Shown here one piece after another: positions 54,889 through 62,990 of a DNA stretch of 64,000 bases. This DNA is from Clostridiales bacterium Firm_14 (GTDB taxonomy: Bacteria > Bacillota > Clostridia > Saccharofermentanales > Saccharofermentanaceae): contig LVAT01000012.1 in the NCBI GenBank assembly GCA_001604135.1, positions 1 through 64,000 on the forward strand. Direction: 5' to 3'. A program made the position numbers and the translations under genes. Positions within the stretch are counted from its first letter, which is position 1, and every line of letters begins with the position of its first letter. The notes under the pieces are model-generated. The model was not told where the DNA came from and made no database searches. It saw only the letters and a program-made list of their open reading frames with translations.

Positions 54889-57555
54889 TCAGGCTTTTAC
54901 TTCAGCTGCTTTTTGCTCGATGCTGACATCAAGCGCTCCGCCATCCTTTATGACTATCACCTTTCCGTCCTCTGCAGCGCTGCCCTGTGCAAGGAGAGCG
55001 TCAGGGTCAGAAGTCTCCACAGCATCGATGATCGCCAGGTGTCCGGGCTTTACGATGCCGTCAAGCATAGCTTCGGAGAAGCGGTCTTCGACCATGGAAG
55101 TAATGACTCTTCTAAGAGGTCTTGCACCGTACTGCGGATCGTAACCCTTCTTTGCGAGGAGTTCTTTCGCGCTTTCCGTAAGCTCGATCTCCATGCCGAG
55201 ATCCCTGATCCTCTTGCCGACCTGCTTCATAAGGATGTCTACGATCTTGACCAGAGAATCCTTTCCGAGCATACGGAAGAAGATAATATCGTCAACACGG
55301 TTAACGAATTCAGGAGTAAATGTCTTCTTAAGCTCGTCGATTACGACCTTTTTAGCTTCGTCATAAGACTTGCCGCCGTAAAGACCTTCTCTGGAGAGCT
55401 CGTCCTTGTCGTTATCGTCAGCCATCGAGAAACCGATCCTTCTGCCTTCGCTTCCGACGAGCATCCTCGCACCGATGTTGGAAGTCATGATGATGATCGT
55501 ATTTCTGAAGTCGACCGTTCTGCCGTGACCGTCAGTCAGACGTCCGTCATCAAGCACCTGAAGCATCGTGTTGAAGATCTCAGGATGTGCCTTCTCGATC
55601 TCATCGAAAAGAACGACTGAATAAGGATGTCTTCTTACAGCCTCTGTGAGCTGGCCGCCCTCATCGTATCCGACATATCCCGGAGGCGCACCGATGAGTC
55701 TGGAGACATCGTGTTTCTCCATGTATTCGGACATATCGATTCTTACAAGAGCGCTCTCATTACCGAACATTACCTCGGCAAGAGCCTTCGCGAGTTCTGT
55801 CTTACCTACACCGGTAGTACCCAGGAAGATGAACGTGCCTGAAGGTCTCTTCTCATCCTTAAGACCGAGTCTGCCGCGGCGGATGGCCTTGGCAATTGCA
55901 TGAACGGCCTCGTCCTGGCCGACAACTCTCTTCTCAAGTTCAGCCTCAAGATTCTTAAGCTTGTCCGCGTCAGATTCGGTGATCTTCGTAGTCGGGATGC
56001 CCGTCCACTTTGCGAGGACCAAGGCAACATCATCGACAGTGAGTGTGCCCGTAAAGCCGTTCTCATCGGGCTTGACCTTATCCTGCAGGAGTGAGAGCTT
56101 TTCCGTAAGCTTCTCTTCTTCCTCCTTGAGGGTCTGGGCAGCTTCGAAATCCTGTGCGTCTACAGCAGTCTTCTTCTTTGCCTTTATCTCTTCGATCTTC
56201 TTCGTAAGATCGTTCTTAACCTTGGAATCAGCGTAGTTGATACGCTTTGCGGCTGCAGCCTCATCGACTAAGTCGATTGCCTTATCAGGAAGGAATCTGT
56301 CAGATACATATCTTGCCGAGAGTCTTACTGACTGCTCAAGAACTTCATCAGGAATGTGGATCTTGTGATGGTCTTCGTACTTGGACCTGAGACCTTTCAT
56401 GATGGCGATCGCATCTTCTATGGAAGGCTCCTCGATGAGGACCTTCTGAAAACGTCTCTCTAAAGCGTGGTCCTTTTCGATGAACTTGGAATATTCATCT
56501 AAAGTCGTAGCACCGATGATCTGGAGCTCATTCTTTGTAAGAAGAGGCTTCATGATGTTAGCTGCATCCATTGAACCGCCGGAAGTATCGCCTGCACCGA
56601 CAAGCGTGTGGATCTCATCGATGAATAAGATGACGTTAGGGTCAGCAACCGCTTCATCGAGCATGTTCTTGATACGCTCTTCGAATTCGCCCCTGTATTT
56701 GGAGCCGGCAACCATGGAGCCCATCTCCATGCTGTAAACAATCTTGCCCTTGATGACATCAGGAACGTTGTTCTCTGCGATCCTGAGTGCCAGACCCTCT
56801 GCTATCGCAGTCTTACCTACACCAGGGTCACCAACGAGGCAGGGATTGTTCTTTGTACGGCGGATCAGGATCTGCATGACTCTGGAGATCTCTTCCTCAC
56901 GGCCGATAACGGGATCGATCTTGCCCTGCTTGGCGAGCTCAGTAAGGTTCTTGCCGAATTTATCAAGCGTCTTGTGACCGGATTTTCCTGCAGGTTTGCC
57001 GGCTGCTTTCCTGCCTGAAGGCATTCCCTCGCCGGGATCCTGGTCGTCACCGGGATTATCGCCGAACTCGCGGCCATCTGCCCTTGCCTGCTCAGCCTGC
57101 TCATTGAATACGTTTATGATCGAAGACCTGATGCCTTCGAGATCGCACCCTGCTGCTTCGAGGCAGGAGAAGATCTCGGGATGGTTGGAGATCTTGCGGG
57201 ACATGATGACAAACAGGAGATGTTCTGGATTTACCGCACCCTTGAATCCTGTCCTTCTGGACAGTTCTGCCGCATTGGAGAAGATCCTTCTTACGTCGAT
57301 ACGGAGGTTCTGGAAAGCCCTGTCAGCAAGCATCTTAACTGCTGCTTCATCAAGCTCATAGTCGCCTTCGACACCCAATCTCTCGATTACTACGTTAAGA
57401 TCGGGAACGTTCTCTTCGAGGATCTCTTTAGCAGGCGTATCAGTTACGCACATTGCCGCGAAAAGAATAGTATCTCTTATGAGAGACGTGTGTCTCTCTT
57501 CTGACATGATGCTCGCTACTGCAAGCACCTTTGCTGTATCTTCAGTAATTCTCAT
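54889..57555 (-). CDS. clpC: ClpC-type AAA+ unfoldase
   Basis: 888 residues. A divergent N-domain (about 1-150) and a Gly/Pro/Lys-rich linker precede AAA-1 (GDPGVGKTAIAEGLA, Walker B ILFIDEIH) and AAA-2 (GTTGVGKTELAKALAE, VVLFDEIEKAH, with the sensor IGARML). A middle segment (EIKAKKKTAVDAQDFEAAQTLKEEE) is a UVR-like region that binds McsB in ClpC proteins. It unfolds proteins for ClpP. Last gene of the operon, starting one base after mcsB. Confidence 0.93.
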   Translation of the reverse strand: MRITEDTAKVLAVASIMSEERHTSLIRDTILFAAMCVTDTPAKEILEENVPDLNVVIERLGVEGDYELDEAAVKMLADRAFQNLRIDVRRIFSNAAELSRRTGFKGAVNPEHLLFVIMSRKISNHPEIFSCLEAAGCDLEGIRSSIINVFNEQAEQARADGREFGDNPGDDQDPGEGMPSGRKAAGKPAGKSGHKTLDKFGKNLTELAKQGKIDPVIGREEEISRVMQILIRRTKNNPCLVGDPGVGKTAIAEGLALRIAENNVPDVIKGKIVYSMEMGSMVAGSKYRGEFEERIKNMLDEAVADPNVILFIDEIHTLVGAGDTSGGSMDAANIMKPLLTKNELQIIGATTLDEYSKFIEKDHALERRFQKVLIEEPSIEDAIAIMKGLRSKYEDHHKIHIPDEVLEQSVRLSARYVSDRFLPDKAIDLVDEAAAAKRINYADSKVKNDLTKKIEEIKAKKKTAVDAQDFEAAQTLKEEEEKLTEKLSLLQDKVKPDENGFTGTLTVDDVALVLAKWTGIPTTKITESDADKLKNLEAELEKRVVGQDEAVHAIAKAIRRGRLGLKDEKRPSGTFIFLGTTGVGKTELAKALAEVMFGNESALVRIDMSEYMEKHDVSRLIGAPPGYVGYDEGGQLTEAVRRHPYSVVLFDEIEKAHPEIFNTMLQVLDDGRLTDGHGRTVDFRNTIIIMTSNIGARMLVGSEGRRIGFSMADDNDKDELSREGLYGGKSYDEAKKVVIDELKKTFTPEFVNRVDDIIFFRMLGKDSLVKIVDILMKQVGKRIRDLGMEIELTESAKELLAKKGYDPQYGARPLRRVITSMVEDRFSEAMLDGIVKPGHLAIIDAVETSDPDALLAQGSAAEDGKVIVIKDGGALDVSIEQKAAEVKA

Positions 57556-57556
57556 A

Positions 57557-58582
57557 TCAATCAGCCCCTTTCAAAATCTTTCTGATCCCTTGTGCCCTGA
57601 ATTTCTGTGAAGCCACGCTCTGGCTGTTCTTTCTCGTAGGAGCTTCCGGCTCCCAGAGGATATCCATGGTCAGTTTATTAATTGTGTTCCAGGAAATATT
57701 GATATCTCCCGTGTCATCGTAATCGTGATAAAGTCTGAGCCAGCCCAGATCCTGCAGAGCCTCGCTTCTGGAGATCATGTTGGCATATCTCAATGTGCCG
57801 TAGGATCTTCCGTAGATATCTGCGGACTGGTCCTTCTTGCTGCTCGCTATCTCATCTCTTAACGCTCTCTCAGCCTTGATGACGTCAGATATGAGCATCT
57901 CGCCTCTCTTCAACACTTCATCTTCGGTAACGCCCAATGTGTTGACGCTCGCGATGATGTAGACATCAGAATCTGCGATCTCGCCTCTTTCCGCAAACGG
58001 ATAGATGGACCATTCGTACTGGCCTACACGCTGTGACAGGGCCGCGATGCCGCCTTCTGTCTTGGAGATCGCAGGAAGCGATACCGTGTAGAGCACCTTA
58101 AGTCCGGTGCCTGCGAGCCTTACGTTCGATGTGAGGAATCCGTAGTTCTCGCTGAATGCGATGTCAAGCTTGCTCTCGAGATCGAGAACGGCCTCCTCTG
58201 CTTTCTTATATACGCTGATGTCATGGCCCGCTGCCATTGCCTTTACCGTGAGATGTTCTCCGGCGCCGACTGCTACTGAGAGGCTGACATCGTCGTTATA
58301 GTAGAACGCTTTCCTCTCAGGATTTGCCATCTGGCTTGCTTCCCTGCCCAGGATCTGAAGCCTTGTGAGCTTCAAGATGGTGTTCTTATCTATATTGGAG
58401 GCATTGCCGCCGACATAGACGTCCTTGTCGATTGCCTTGTCTATGGTCTCTAAAAGGCTCTGGCATTCCTTATCGTCTAATCTCGGCATGAAATTGTAGC
58501 CTTTGATATTACGTACGATGCATGCTTTGGTGGAGAGTACAACGTCGCTGTCTTTACCGTCATTTGTATACCATTCAGACAT
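57557..58582 (-). CDS. mcsB: McsB-family protein with altered kinase-site residues
   Basis: 341 residues from the ATG behind AAGGAAGG. It has the length, order and several blocks of McsB arginine kinases (DSDVVLSTK...RN, GTGLKVLYTVSLP, YGRSYGTLRYANMIS). Compared with B. subtilis McsB from memory, SSRIRLARN reads STKACIVRN (two Arg lost), the Arg after HIR is Thr112, the SCPTNVGTGLR block is SNVRLAGTGLK (Cys167 position is Asn153, last Arg is Lys162). These Arg residues bind ATP phosphates, so the kinase may be inactive or weak. It overlaps mcsA by 8 bp and lies in the standard operon position, so it may act as a ClpC adaptor only. Confidence 0.82.
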   Translation of the reverse strand: MSEWYTNDGKDSDVVLSTKACIVRNIKGYNFMPRLDDKECQSLLETIDKAIDKDVYVGGNASNIDKNTILKLTRLQILGREASQMANPERKAFYYNDDVSLSVAVGAGEHLTVKAMAAGHDISVYKKAEEAVLDLESKLDIAFSENYGFLTSNVRLAGTGLKVLYTVSLPAISKTEGGIAALSQRVGQYEWSIYPFAERGEIADSDVYIIASVNTLGVTEDEVLKRGEMLISDVIKAERALRDEIASSKKDQSADIYGRSYGTLRYANMISRSEALQDLGWLRLYHDYDDTGDINISWNTINKLTMDILWEPEAPTRKNSQSVASQKFRAQGIRKILKGAD

Positions 58583-59249
58583 TGCCTTCACCTTCCTTTC
58601 TGCCCTTAAGCTCATCTCTGAGTCTTGAGGCAAGCTTATATTCCTCAGCATCTGCTGCGACCTTGATGCCCTTTTCGAGATCCTCGTCAGAGAGCATCCC
58701 TAAGTCAGCCTTCATGAGCTGCTCAAGAGTAAGGCCCTTTCCGCTCTTCCCGGCAGGCGCTTTCTCCTGCTCTTCCTTAGTGGGAGCTTCATTCTTCTCA
58801 GTTACTTCGATCTCCTTCTGCTTTCCGGGAGCTTCCTTCTTTATCTCCTGGGGGATCTCAGCTGTCTTCACGTCAGTATCGGCCGACTGTGCAGGAAGCC
58901 TTCCGGCGTACTCGCTGTTGCCCTGCTGCTTGAACATCTCCCTTACGATGTTGTCGTTGAAGGTGTTGTAGCACTCAATGCAGCCTACTCGTCCCTCATT
59001 CTCGAATTCCCTTAAAGTCATTCCGCACTTAGGGCATGTGAGCGTGCTGTTTCCGAAATCCAGTTCGCTCATCTGCATGAGGGATGAAGCTATCTGGTCC
59101 AGGGGTGAGAAAGGATTGCCCAGGAGGTCAGACGGATCCTTTAAGAATCTGTCATAACCCATGAGCCTGGCGCAGTTCTCACAGTACGTGACGCCGTTGA
59201 TCTTTATTATCCGGTTGGTAAGTTCCTTACCGCATCTTTCACATCTCAT
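58575..59249 (-). CDS. mcsA: McsA-like zinc-finger/UVR protein
   Basis: 224 residues. N-terminal CxxC pairs (CERCG, YCENC; then CPKCG, GCIECY) give zinc-binding knuckles; an acidic, Lys-rich linker follows (about 115-170), and a C-terminal UVR-like helix pair (ASRLRDELKG) ends the protein. It is longer than McsA of B. subtilis through this linker. McsA activates McsB and helps target CtsR. It is the second gene of the operon, 29 bp after ctsR, and overlaps mcsB. Confidence 0.85.
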   Translation of the reverse strand: MRCERCGKELTNRIIKINGVTYCENCARLMGYDRFLKDPSDLLGNPFSPLDQIASSLMQMSELDFGNSTLTCPKCGMTLREFENEGRVGCIECYNTFNDNIVREMFKQQGNSEYAGRLPAQSADTDVKTAEIPQEIKKEAPGKQKEIEVTEKNEAPTKEEQEKAPAGKSGKGLTLEQLMKADLGMLSDEDLEKGIKVAADAEEYKLASRLRDELKGRKEGEGNV

Positions 59250-59278
59250 TTATGTTTTCTCCTTTGTAATCCCTTATT

Positions 59279-59740
59279 TCAAGTTACCATCAGTCCGAGC
59301 AATGCATGCTTGAATATATCCGCTCTTAAGACTGATCTGATATCTGAGTCAACTCTGGCAAGAGCCCTGTCTGATACTGCCGCCATGATCGCCGTGCCTT
59401 CCTTGGAAGTCATTGCTCCTACGGTTACCGCATTGGTCAGAAGATTTTTTGCCTGCTGCTGCGAGAGGTCATCACCGACGCTGTCGATCATCGCCTTAAG
59501 GTATTCGGCAGGACCTACGTGATTTACCCTTGTGATGGTGATCTGTCCGCCGCCGCCTCTTCTGCTCTCGACTATATATCCGCTTCCGCCCGAGAATCTC
59601 GTGGAAAGCACATAGGTGATCTGTGAAGGCACGCAGTTCGCCTGCTCAGCCAGTTGGCTTCTGCAGATCGTCGCAGTACCGTCATTCTCATCGACCATCT
59701 CCTTGATCATCTGTTCAATTACATCAACCAGTCTAGCCAC
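59279..59740 (-). CDS. ctsR: transcription repressor of class III stress genes CtsR
   Basis: 153 residues from GTG at 59740, preferred because AGGAGG lies 8 bases upstream and the length matches CtsR; the open frame continues upstream. N-terminal helix-turn-helix (CRSQLAEQANCVPSQITYVLSTRF) with a Gly-rich wing (ESRRGGGGQITI) is the classic DNA-binding motif, followed by the C-terminal dimer domain. It represses its own operon and other clp genes under normal growth. CtsR boxes lie 60-80 bp upstream. Confidence 0.93.
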   Translation of the reverse strand: MARLVDVIEQMIKEMVDENDGTATICRSQLAEQANCVPSQITYVLSTRFSGGSGYIVESRRGGGGQITITRVNHVGPAEYLKAMIDSVGDDLSQQQAKNLLTNAVTVGAMTSKEGTAIMAAVSDRALARVDSDIRSVLRADIFKHALLGLMVT

Positions 59741-59796
59741 AAGCTCATCCTCCTTCCGCTTATCAAACGCCGTTTCAAGCTTTGCTCTTTTCTGAC

Positions 59797-59819
59797 TTTG
59801 ACTTTGACTTTCTTTGACT
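59797..59819 (-). promoter_or_regulatory. CtsR operator, tandem heptads
   Basis: The minus strand holds AGTCAAA-GAA-AGTCAAA (59819-59803), an exact fit to the known CtsR consensus of two RGTCAAA heptads three bases apart. A third AGTCAAA (59803-59797) follows directly, sharing one base. Confidence 0.9.
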
Positions 59820-59927
59820 AATGTGATTATCGTACTGTTCCGGGCGTTTGTCAACAGGAAAATCAGGAAAAGTCAAAAAATCCGGAGTCAACTTTTGTCT
59901 TTGATTTTGCGGCCATTATGTTATCTG

Positions 59928-59958
59928 AAAATCTGACTTTCTCGAAAAGTCAGATTTT
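59928..59958. repeat. 13-bp inverted repeat with GTCAGA arms
   Basis: AAAATCTGACTTT, loop CTCG, AAAGTCAGATTTT (perfect arms). It could be a second regulator-binding site near ctsR or a bidirectional terminator; the T-run on the plus side supports the latter. Confidence 0.55.
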
Positions 59959-60023
59959 TGGTCAACAATTTGGCCGCATATTGCAAGCTGAATCCTGACT
60001 TGCCGCACTTTGGACACCCGGAC

Positions 60024-60054
60024 AAAATAAAGCCGCCCCATCAAATGAGGCGGC
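60024..60054 (-). terminator. terminator of the DUF1846 gene
   Basis: GCCGCC...GGCGGC stem with a weak inner CAT/ATG pair, followed on the minus strand by TTTATTTT. It lies 28 bp after the stop. Confidence 0.8.
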
Positions 60055-60081
60055 ATAAAAGTAAATAGTCTTCTTATTAAC

Positions 60082-61566
60082 TTATCTGTGATACAGCTTC
60101 TTTGTCTCGTAGATAGGCTCACAGGTAAGGTTGATGCCGAGCTTGTGGAACATATTGAGGTCTACTGAGCTCATCATGGTCGTGGAGTGAGCGTCGCTGT
60201 TAACAAGATTTCCGATCTGCTGCATGGCAAGCTCTGCAACGGGGTTCGTGGCAGCACTTATCGCAAGAGCGATCAGGACCTCGTCAGTATGAAGTCTCGG
60301 GTTGTGGTTGCCCAGATGATTGATCTTAAGATCAGAAATAGGCTCTATTACATTAGGTGAGATAAGAGGAATGTCATGTGAGATTCCTGCAAGGACCTTG
60401 AGCGCATTAAGGAGTGCTGCAGAAGCAGGTCCTAAGAGAGGTGTTGTCTTGCCCGTAACTATCTGGCCGTCGGGGAGCTCTAATGCTACTGCGGGACCGC
60501 CTGTGGATTCGGAACGGACTGCAGCTGCTCCGATTACGCGGCGGTCGGAAATGTCGATGCCGGACTTCTTCATGAGGAACTCGATCTTGGTAACGTCAGA
60601 ACCGTCGGAATTGCCGGCGCGAGTTGCCATCTTAGCCTCATAATATCTTCTGATGATCTCCTGTCTGGAAGCATCCTGGCAAGCCTCATCGTCAATGATG
60701 GCAAAGCCTGCCATGTTAACGCCCATGTCCGTAGGAGACTTGTAAGGGCTCTCGCCGTAGATCTTCTCGAAAATGGCATTTACAACGGGGAAGATCTCAA
60801 CGTCTCTGTTGTAGTTAACTGTTGTCTTTCCATATGCTTCGAGATGGAAAGGATCGATCATGTTAACGTCAGCGAGGTCTGCCGTAGCTGCTTCATATGC
60901 AACATTTACAGGGTGCTGCAAAGGAATCGACCAGATGGGGAATGTCTCGAACTTAGCGTAGCCTGCCTTTATGCCGCGCTTGTTCTCGTGATAGAGCTGA
61001 GAAAGACAAGTAGCCATCTTTCCTGAGCCCGGGCCCGGAGCTGTTACGACAACGAGCTTTCTGGATGTCTCGATATAATCATTCTTACCGTAACCGTCTT
61101 CGCTTACGATAAGCGGGATGTCTGAAGGATATCCTGCGATGGGATAGTGTCTGTAGGACTTCACGCCGAGGCCGCGGAGTCTTGTCTCGAATTTCTCAGC
61201 CAGAGGCTGGCCTGCAAACTGTGTGATTACAACGCTTCCAACAAAGAGGCCGAACTCCGTGAAAGCATCGATCAGTCGGAGTACTTCTTGGTCATAGGTA
61301 ATGCCCAGGTCTCCTCTTCTCTTGTTCTTCTCAATGGCATCAGCATTGATCGCGATGACGATCTCGGCATCTTCTGAAAGAGCCTTGAGCATTCTGATCT
61401 TGCTGTCAGGTTCGAAACCCGGCAATACTCTTGATGCGTGATAATCGTCGAACAGCTTGCCGCCGAATTCGAGATAAAGCTTGCCGCCGAACTTGTCGAC
61501 GCGCTCTCTGATGTGCTGGCTCTGCAGCTCTACATATTTGTCATTGGAAAAACCGATCTTAAACAT
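60082..61566 (-). CDS. DUF1846-family protein
   Basis: 494 residues with GGGAGGG before the ATG. It begins [17 protein letters not shown] and contains [24 protein letters not shown] (about 175-200), the glycine-rich signature that marks the DUF1846 family, common and well conserved in Firmicutes. The glycine-rich turn looks like a nucleotide-phosphate loop but is not a standard Walker A. Length is typical and no feature is broken. Its role is not established; it is a cytoplasmic protein. Monocistronic with its own terminator. Confidence 0.9.
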   Translation of the reverse strand: MFKIGFSNDKYVELQSQHIRERVDKFGGKLYLEFGGKLFDDYHASRVLPGFEPDSKIRMLKALSEDAEIVIAINADAIEKNKRRGDLGITYDQEVLRLIDAFTEFGLFVGSVVITQFAGQPLAEKFETRLRGLGVKSYRHYPIAGYPSDIPLIVSEDGYGKNDYIETSRKLVVVTAPGPGSGKMATCLSQLYHENKRGIKAGYAKFETFPIWSIPLQHPVNVAYEAATADLADVNMIDPFHLEAYGKTTVNYNRDVEIFPVVNAIFEKIYGESPYKSPTDMGVNMAGFAIIDDEACQDASRQEIIRRYYEAKMATRAGNSDGSDVTKIEFLMKKSGIDISDRRVIGAAAVRSESTGGPAVALELPDGQIVTGKTTPLLGPASAALLNALKVLAGISHDIPLISPNVIEPISDLKINHLGNHNPRLHTDEVLIALAISAATNPVAELAMQQIGNLVNSDAHSTTMMSSVDLNMFHKLGINLTCEPIYETKKLYHR

Positions 61567-61633
61567 GAGACCCTCCCACCCTTTTCGAAAAATTATATCG
61601 TAAAGATAGGAAATCTTATGTTACAAAATTCGA

Positions 61634-62275
61634 TTATCGCAAAATTTTTAAAGGCTCCATAAGAAGGAGAGCTTTTACCTTCGGAAGCTCATCTGCTATG
61701 AACCTTCTGCTGATGATCTCACGGTCTTCGTCATTGCCTATTAGCTCGACGAATTCTTCCCTGCCCGATATTTGGTCATAACCGAATTTCTTGCTGCTGT
61801 AGTGCATGGGGATGACGACCTTGGGATCGATAAGGTTCGTCATGTCGTGGGCCTTTTTGCAGTCTATCGTAAAGAAGCCTCCGACAGGTATCAGCAAAAG
61901 GTCACACCCCTTTATCTCAGCGAGCTGTTCATCAGTAAGATCACATCCGATGTCGCCCATGTGAACGACAGTCTCATCTCCTGACTTAACCTTGGTGATA
62001 TTATTCCTGCCGCGCTTGGCACCCTGAACTTCATCGTGGAAGGTCTTGATCACGGTGACTTCCGGCTCAGGTCCTTCATAGGGATCGAAGGGCTTGCTTA
62101 CAGAATCGAAGGCGCAGTGGTCTCCGTGGGAATGTGAGCAGTAGACCTCATCGGCACTTACATTGCAATCAGACAATCCCGGCACCGAACCCGGCTTATA
62201 GGGATCGAAACATACCGTAAGACCGGTATCAAACCTTATGAGAAAGCATGCATGTCCTACGTATGTTATTTCCAT
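61634..62275 (-). CDS. MBL-fold metallohydrolase, UlaG-like
   Basis: 213 residues with AGGAG before the ATG. Starts MEITYVGHACFLIRFD, then CSHSHGDHCAFD (HxHxDH metal site, about 47-54), a later Asp/His pair (GDIGCDL, about 110, and PMHYSS, about 165). This is the short family of Zn-dependent MBL hydrolases that includes UlaG and predicted L-ascorbate or phosphodiester hydrolases. The substrate cannot be read from sequence. Confidence 0.87.
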   Translation of the reverse strand: MEITYVGHACFLIRFDTGLTVCFDPYKPGSVPGLSDCNVSADEVYCSHSHGDHCAFDSVSKPFDPYEGPEPEVTVIKTFHDEVQGAKRGRNNITKVKSGDETVVHMGDIGCDLTDEQLAEIKGCDLLLIPVGGFFTIDCKKAHDMTNLIDPKVVIPMHYSSKKFGYDQISGREEFVELIGNDEDREIISRRFIADELPKVKALLLMEPLKILR

Positions 62276-62305
62276 GTGAATACTCCTGTTCTTAAAGCAG
62301 AGTTA

Positions 62306-62986
62306 TCAATATTTGGTGTTGTCTTCTGAACCGGAATCCTTTTTCTCTTCCGTTGTCTCAGATTCAACCGTATATGTAGCGTCTTCAAGGATCTTAGAAT
62401 TAGCCTTGAACTCCTTCTTTGCCTGTGACGCAAGGAGAGCATTCGCGATGCCGCCGATGGCGCCGATCACGAGAGTGATTCCGATGAGGATGGTAAGTGT
62501 TTTCGTAGCGCCGTTAAAGAATGCAACGAAGATGCCCATGCCCAGAGCTACAATTCCGAACAGCAGTGAGAACCACCAGTACTTGGCGCCTGCAGGCCTC
62601 AGTGTTCCGACGGAAGCTACGATTATCACGACCGCATAGATCAGGATGATGACTCCGAAGATGAAGTTAAGGAACGTGATGATCGGAAGCGGGTTGATAA
62701 TGAAAATGATGCCCGTGACGGCAATGGCACAGCCGATGATGAAGACGATCCAGTCAAATACCGTCTTTTCCTTGATCCGTAAGAAATTGATGAGTTCGAA
62801 GATTCCGATCAGAATGAGAACGCCGCCGACTACTCTTACGAAGCCTGAAGCTATCTCGTCGCCCTTGCCTGCCAAAGTACCGATAAAGAAGATAAGTCCG
62901 AGAAAGAGCATTACGATATCAAGTGCGATCGTCGCGACATTATACTCGCTGATCTTATTCTTCTTAGGGGTCTTTGTCTTTGCCAT
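62306..62986 (-). CDS. DUF308/HdeD-like membrane protein
   Basis: 226 residues with GAGGATT before the ATG. Six regularly spaced hydrophobic helices (about 15-38, 45-65, 75-95, 100-125, 140-160, 165-185) form the HdeD-type paired-helix pattern, with a charged C-terminal tail. Some HdeD proteins protect against acid stress; the role here is unknown. The GGDEF-like gene ends 4 bp before its start, so they are one transcript. Confidence 0.8.
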   Translation of the reverse strand: MAKTKTPKKNKISEYNVATIALDIVMLFLGLIFFIGTLAGKGDEIASGFVRVVGGVLILIGIFELINFLRIKEKTVFDWIVFIIGCAIAVTGIIFIINPLPIITFLNFIFGVIILIYAVVIIVASVGTLRPAGAKYWWFSLLFGIVALGMGIFVAFFNGATKTLTILIGITLVIGAIGGIANALLASQAKKEFKANSKILEDATYTVESETTEEKKDSGSEDNTKY

Positions 62987-62990
62987 GTGG

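Larger units (their letters stand above)
59741..60081. other. 341-bp ctsR upstream region with many GTCAAA-type heptads
   Basis: No gene. It contains the CtsR boxes nearest ctsR, further single AGTCAAA/AGTCAAC copies on the plus strand (59871-59877 and about 59886-59892), a 30-bp hairpin with GTCAGA arms (59928-59958), and the terminator of the DUF1846 gene at its far end. Confidence 0.75.
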
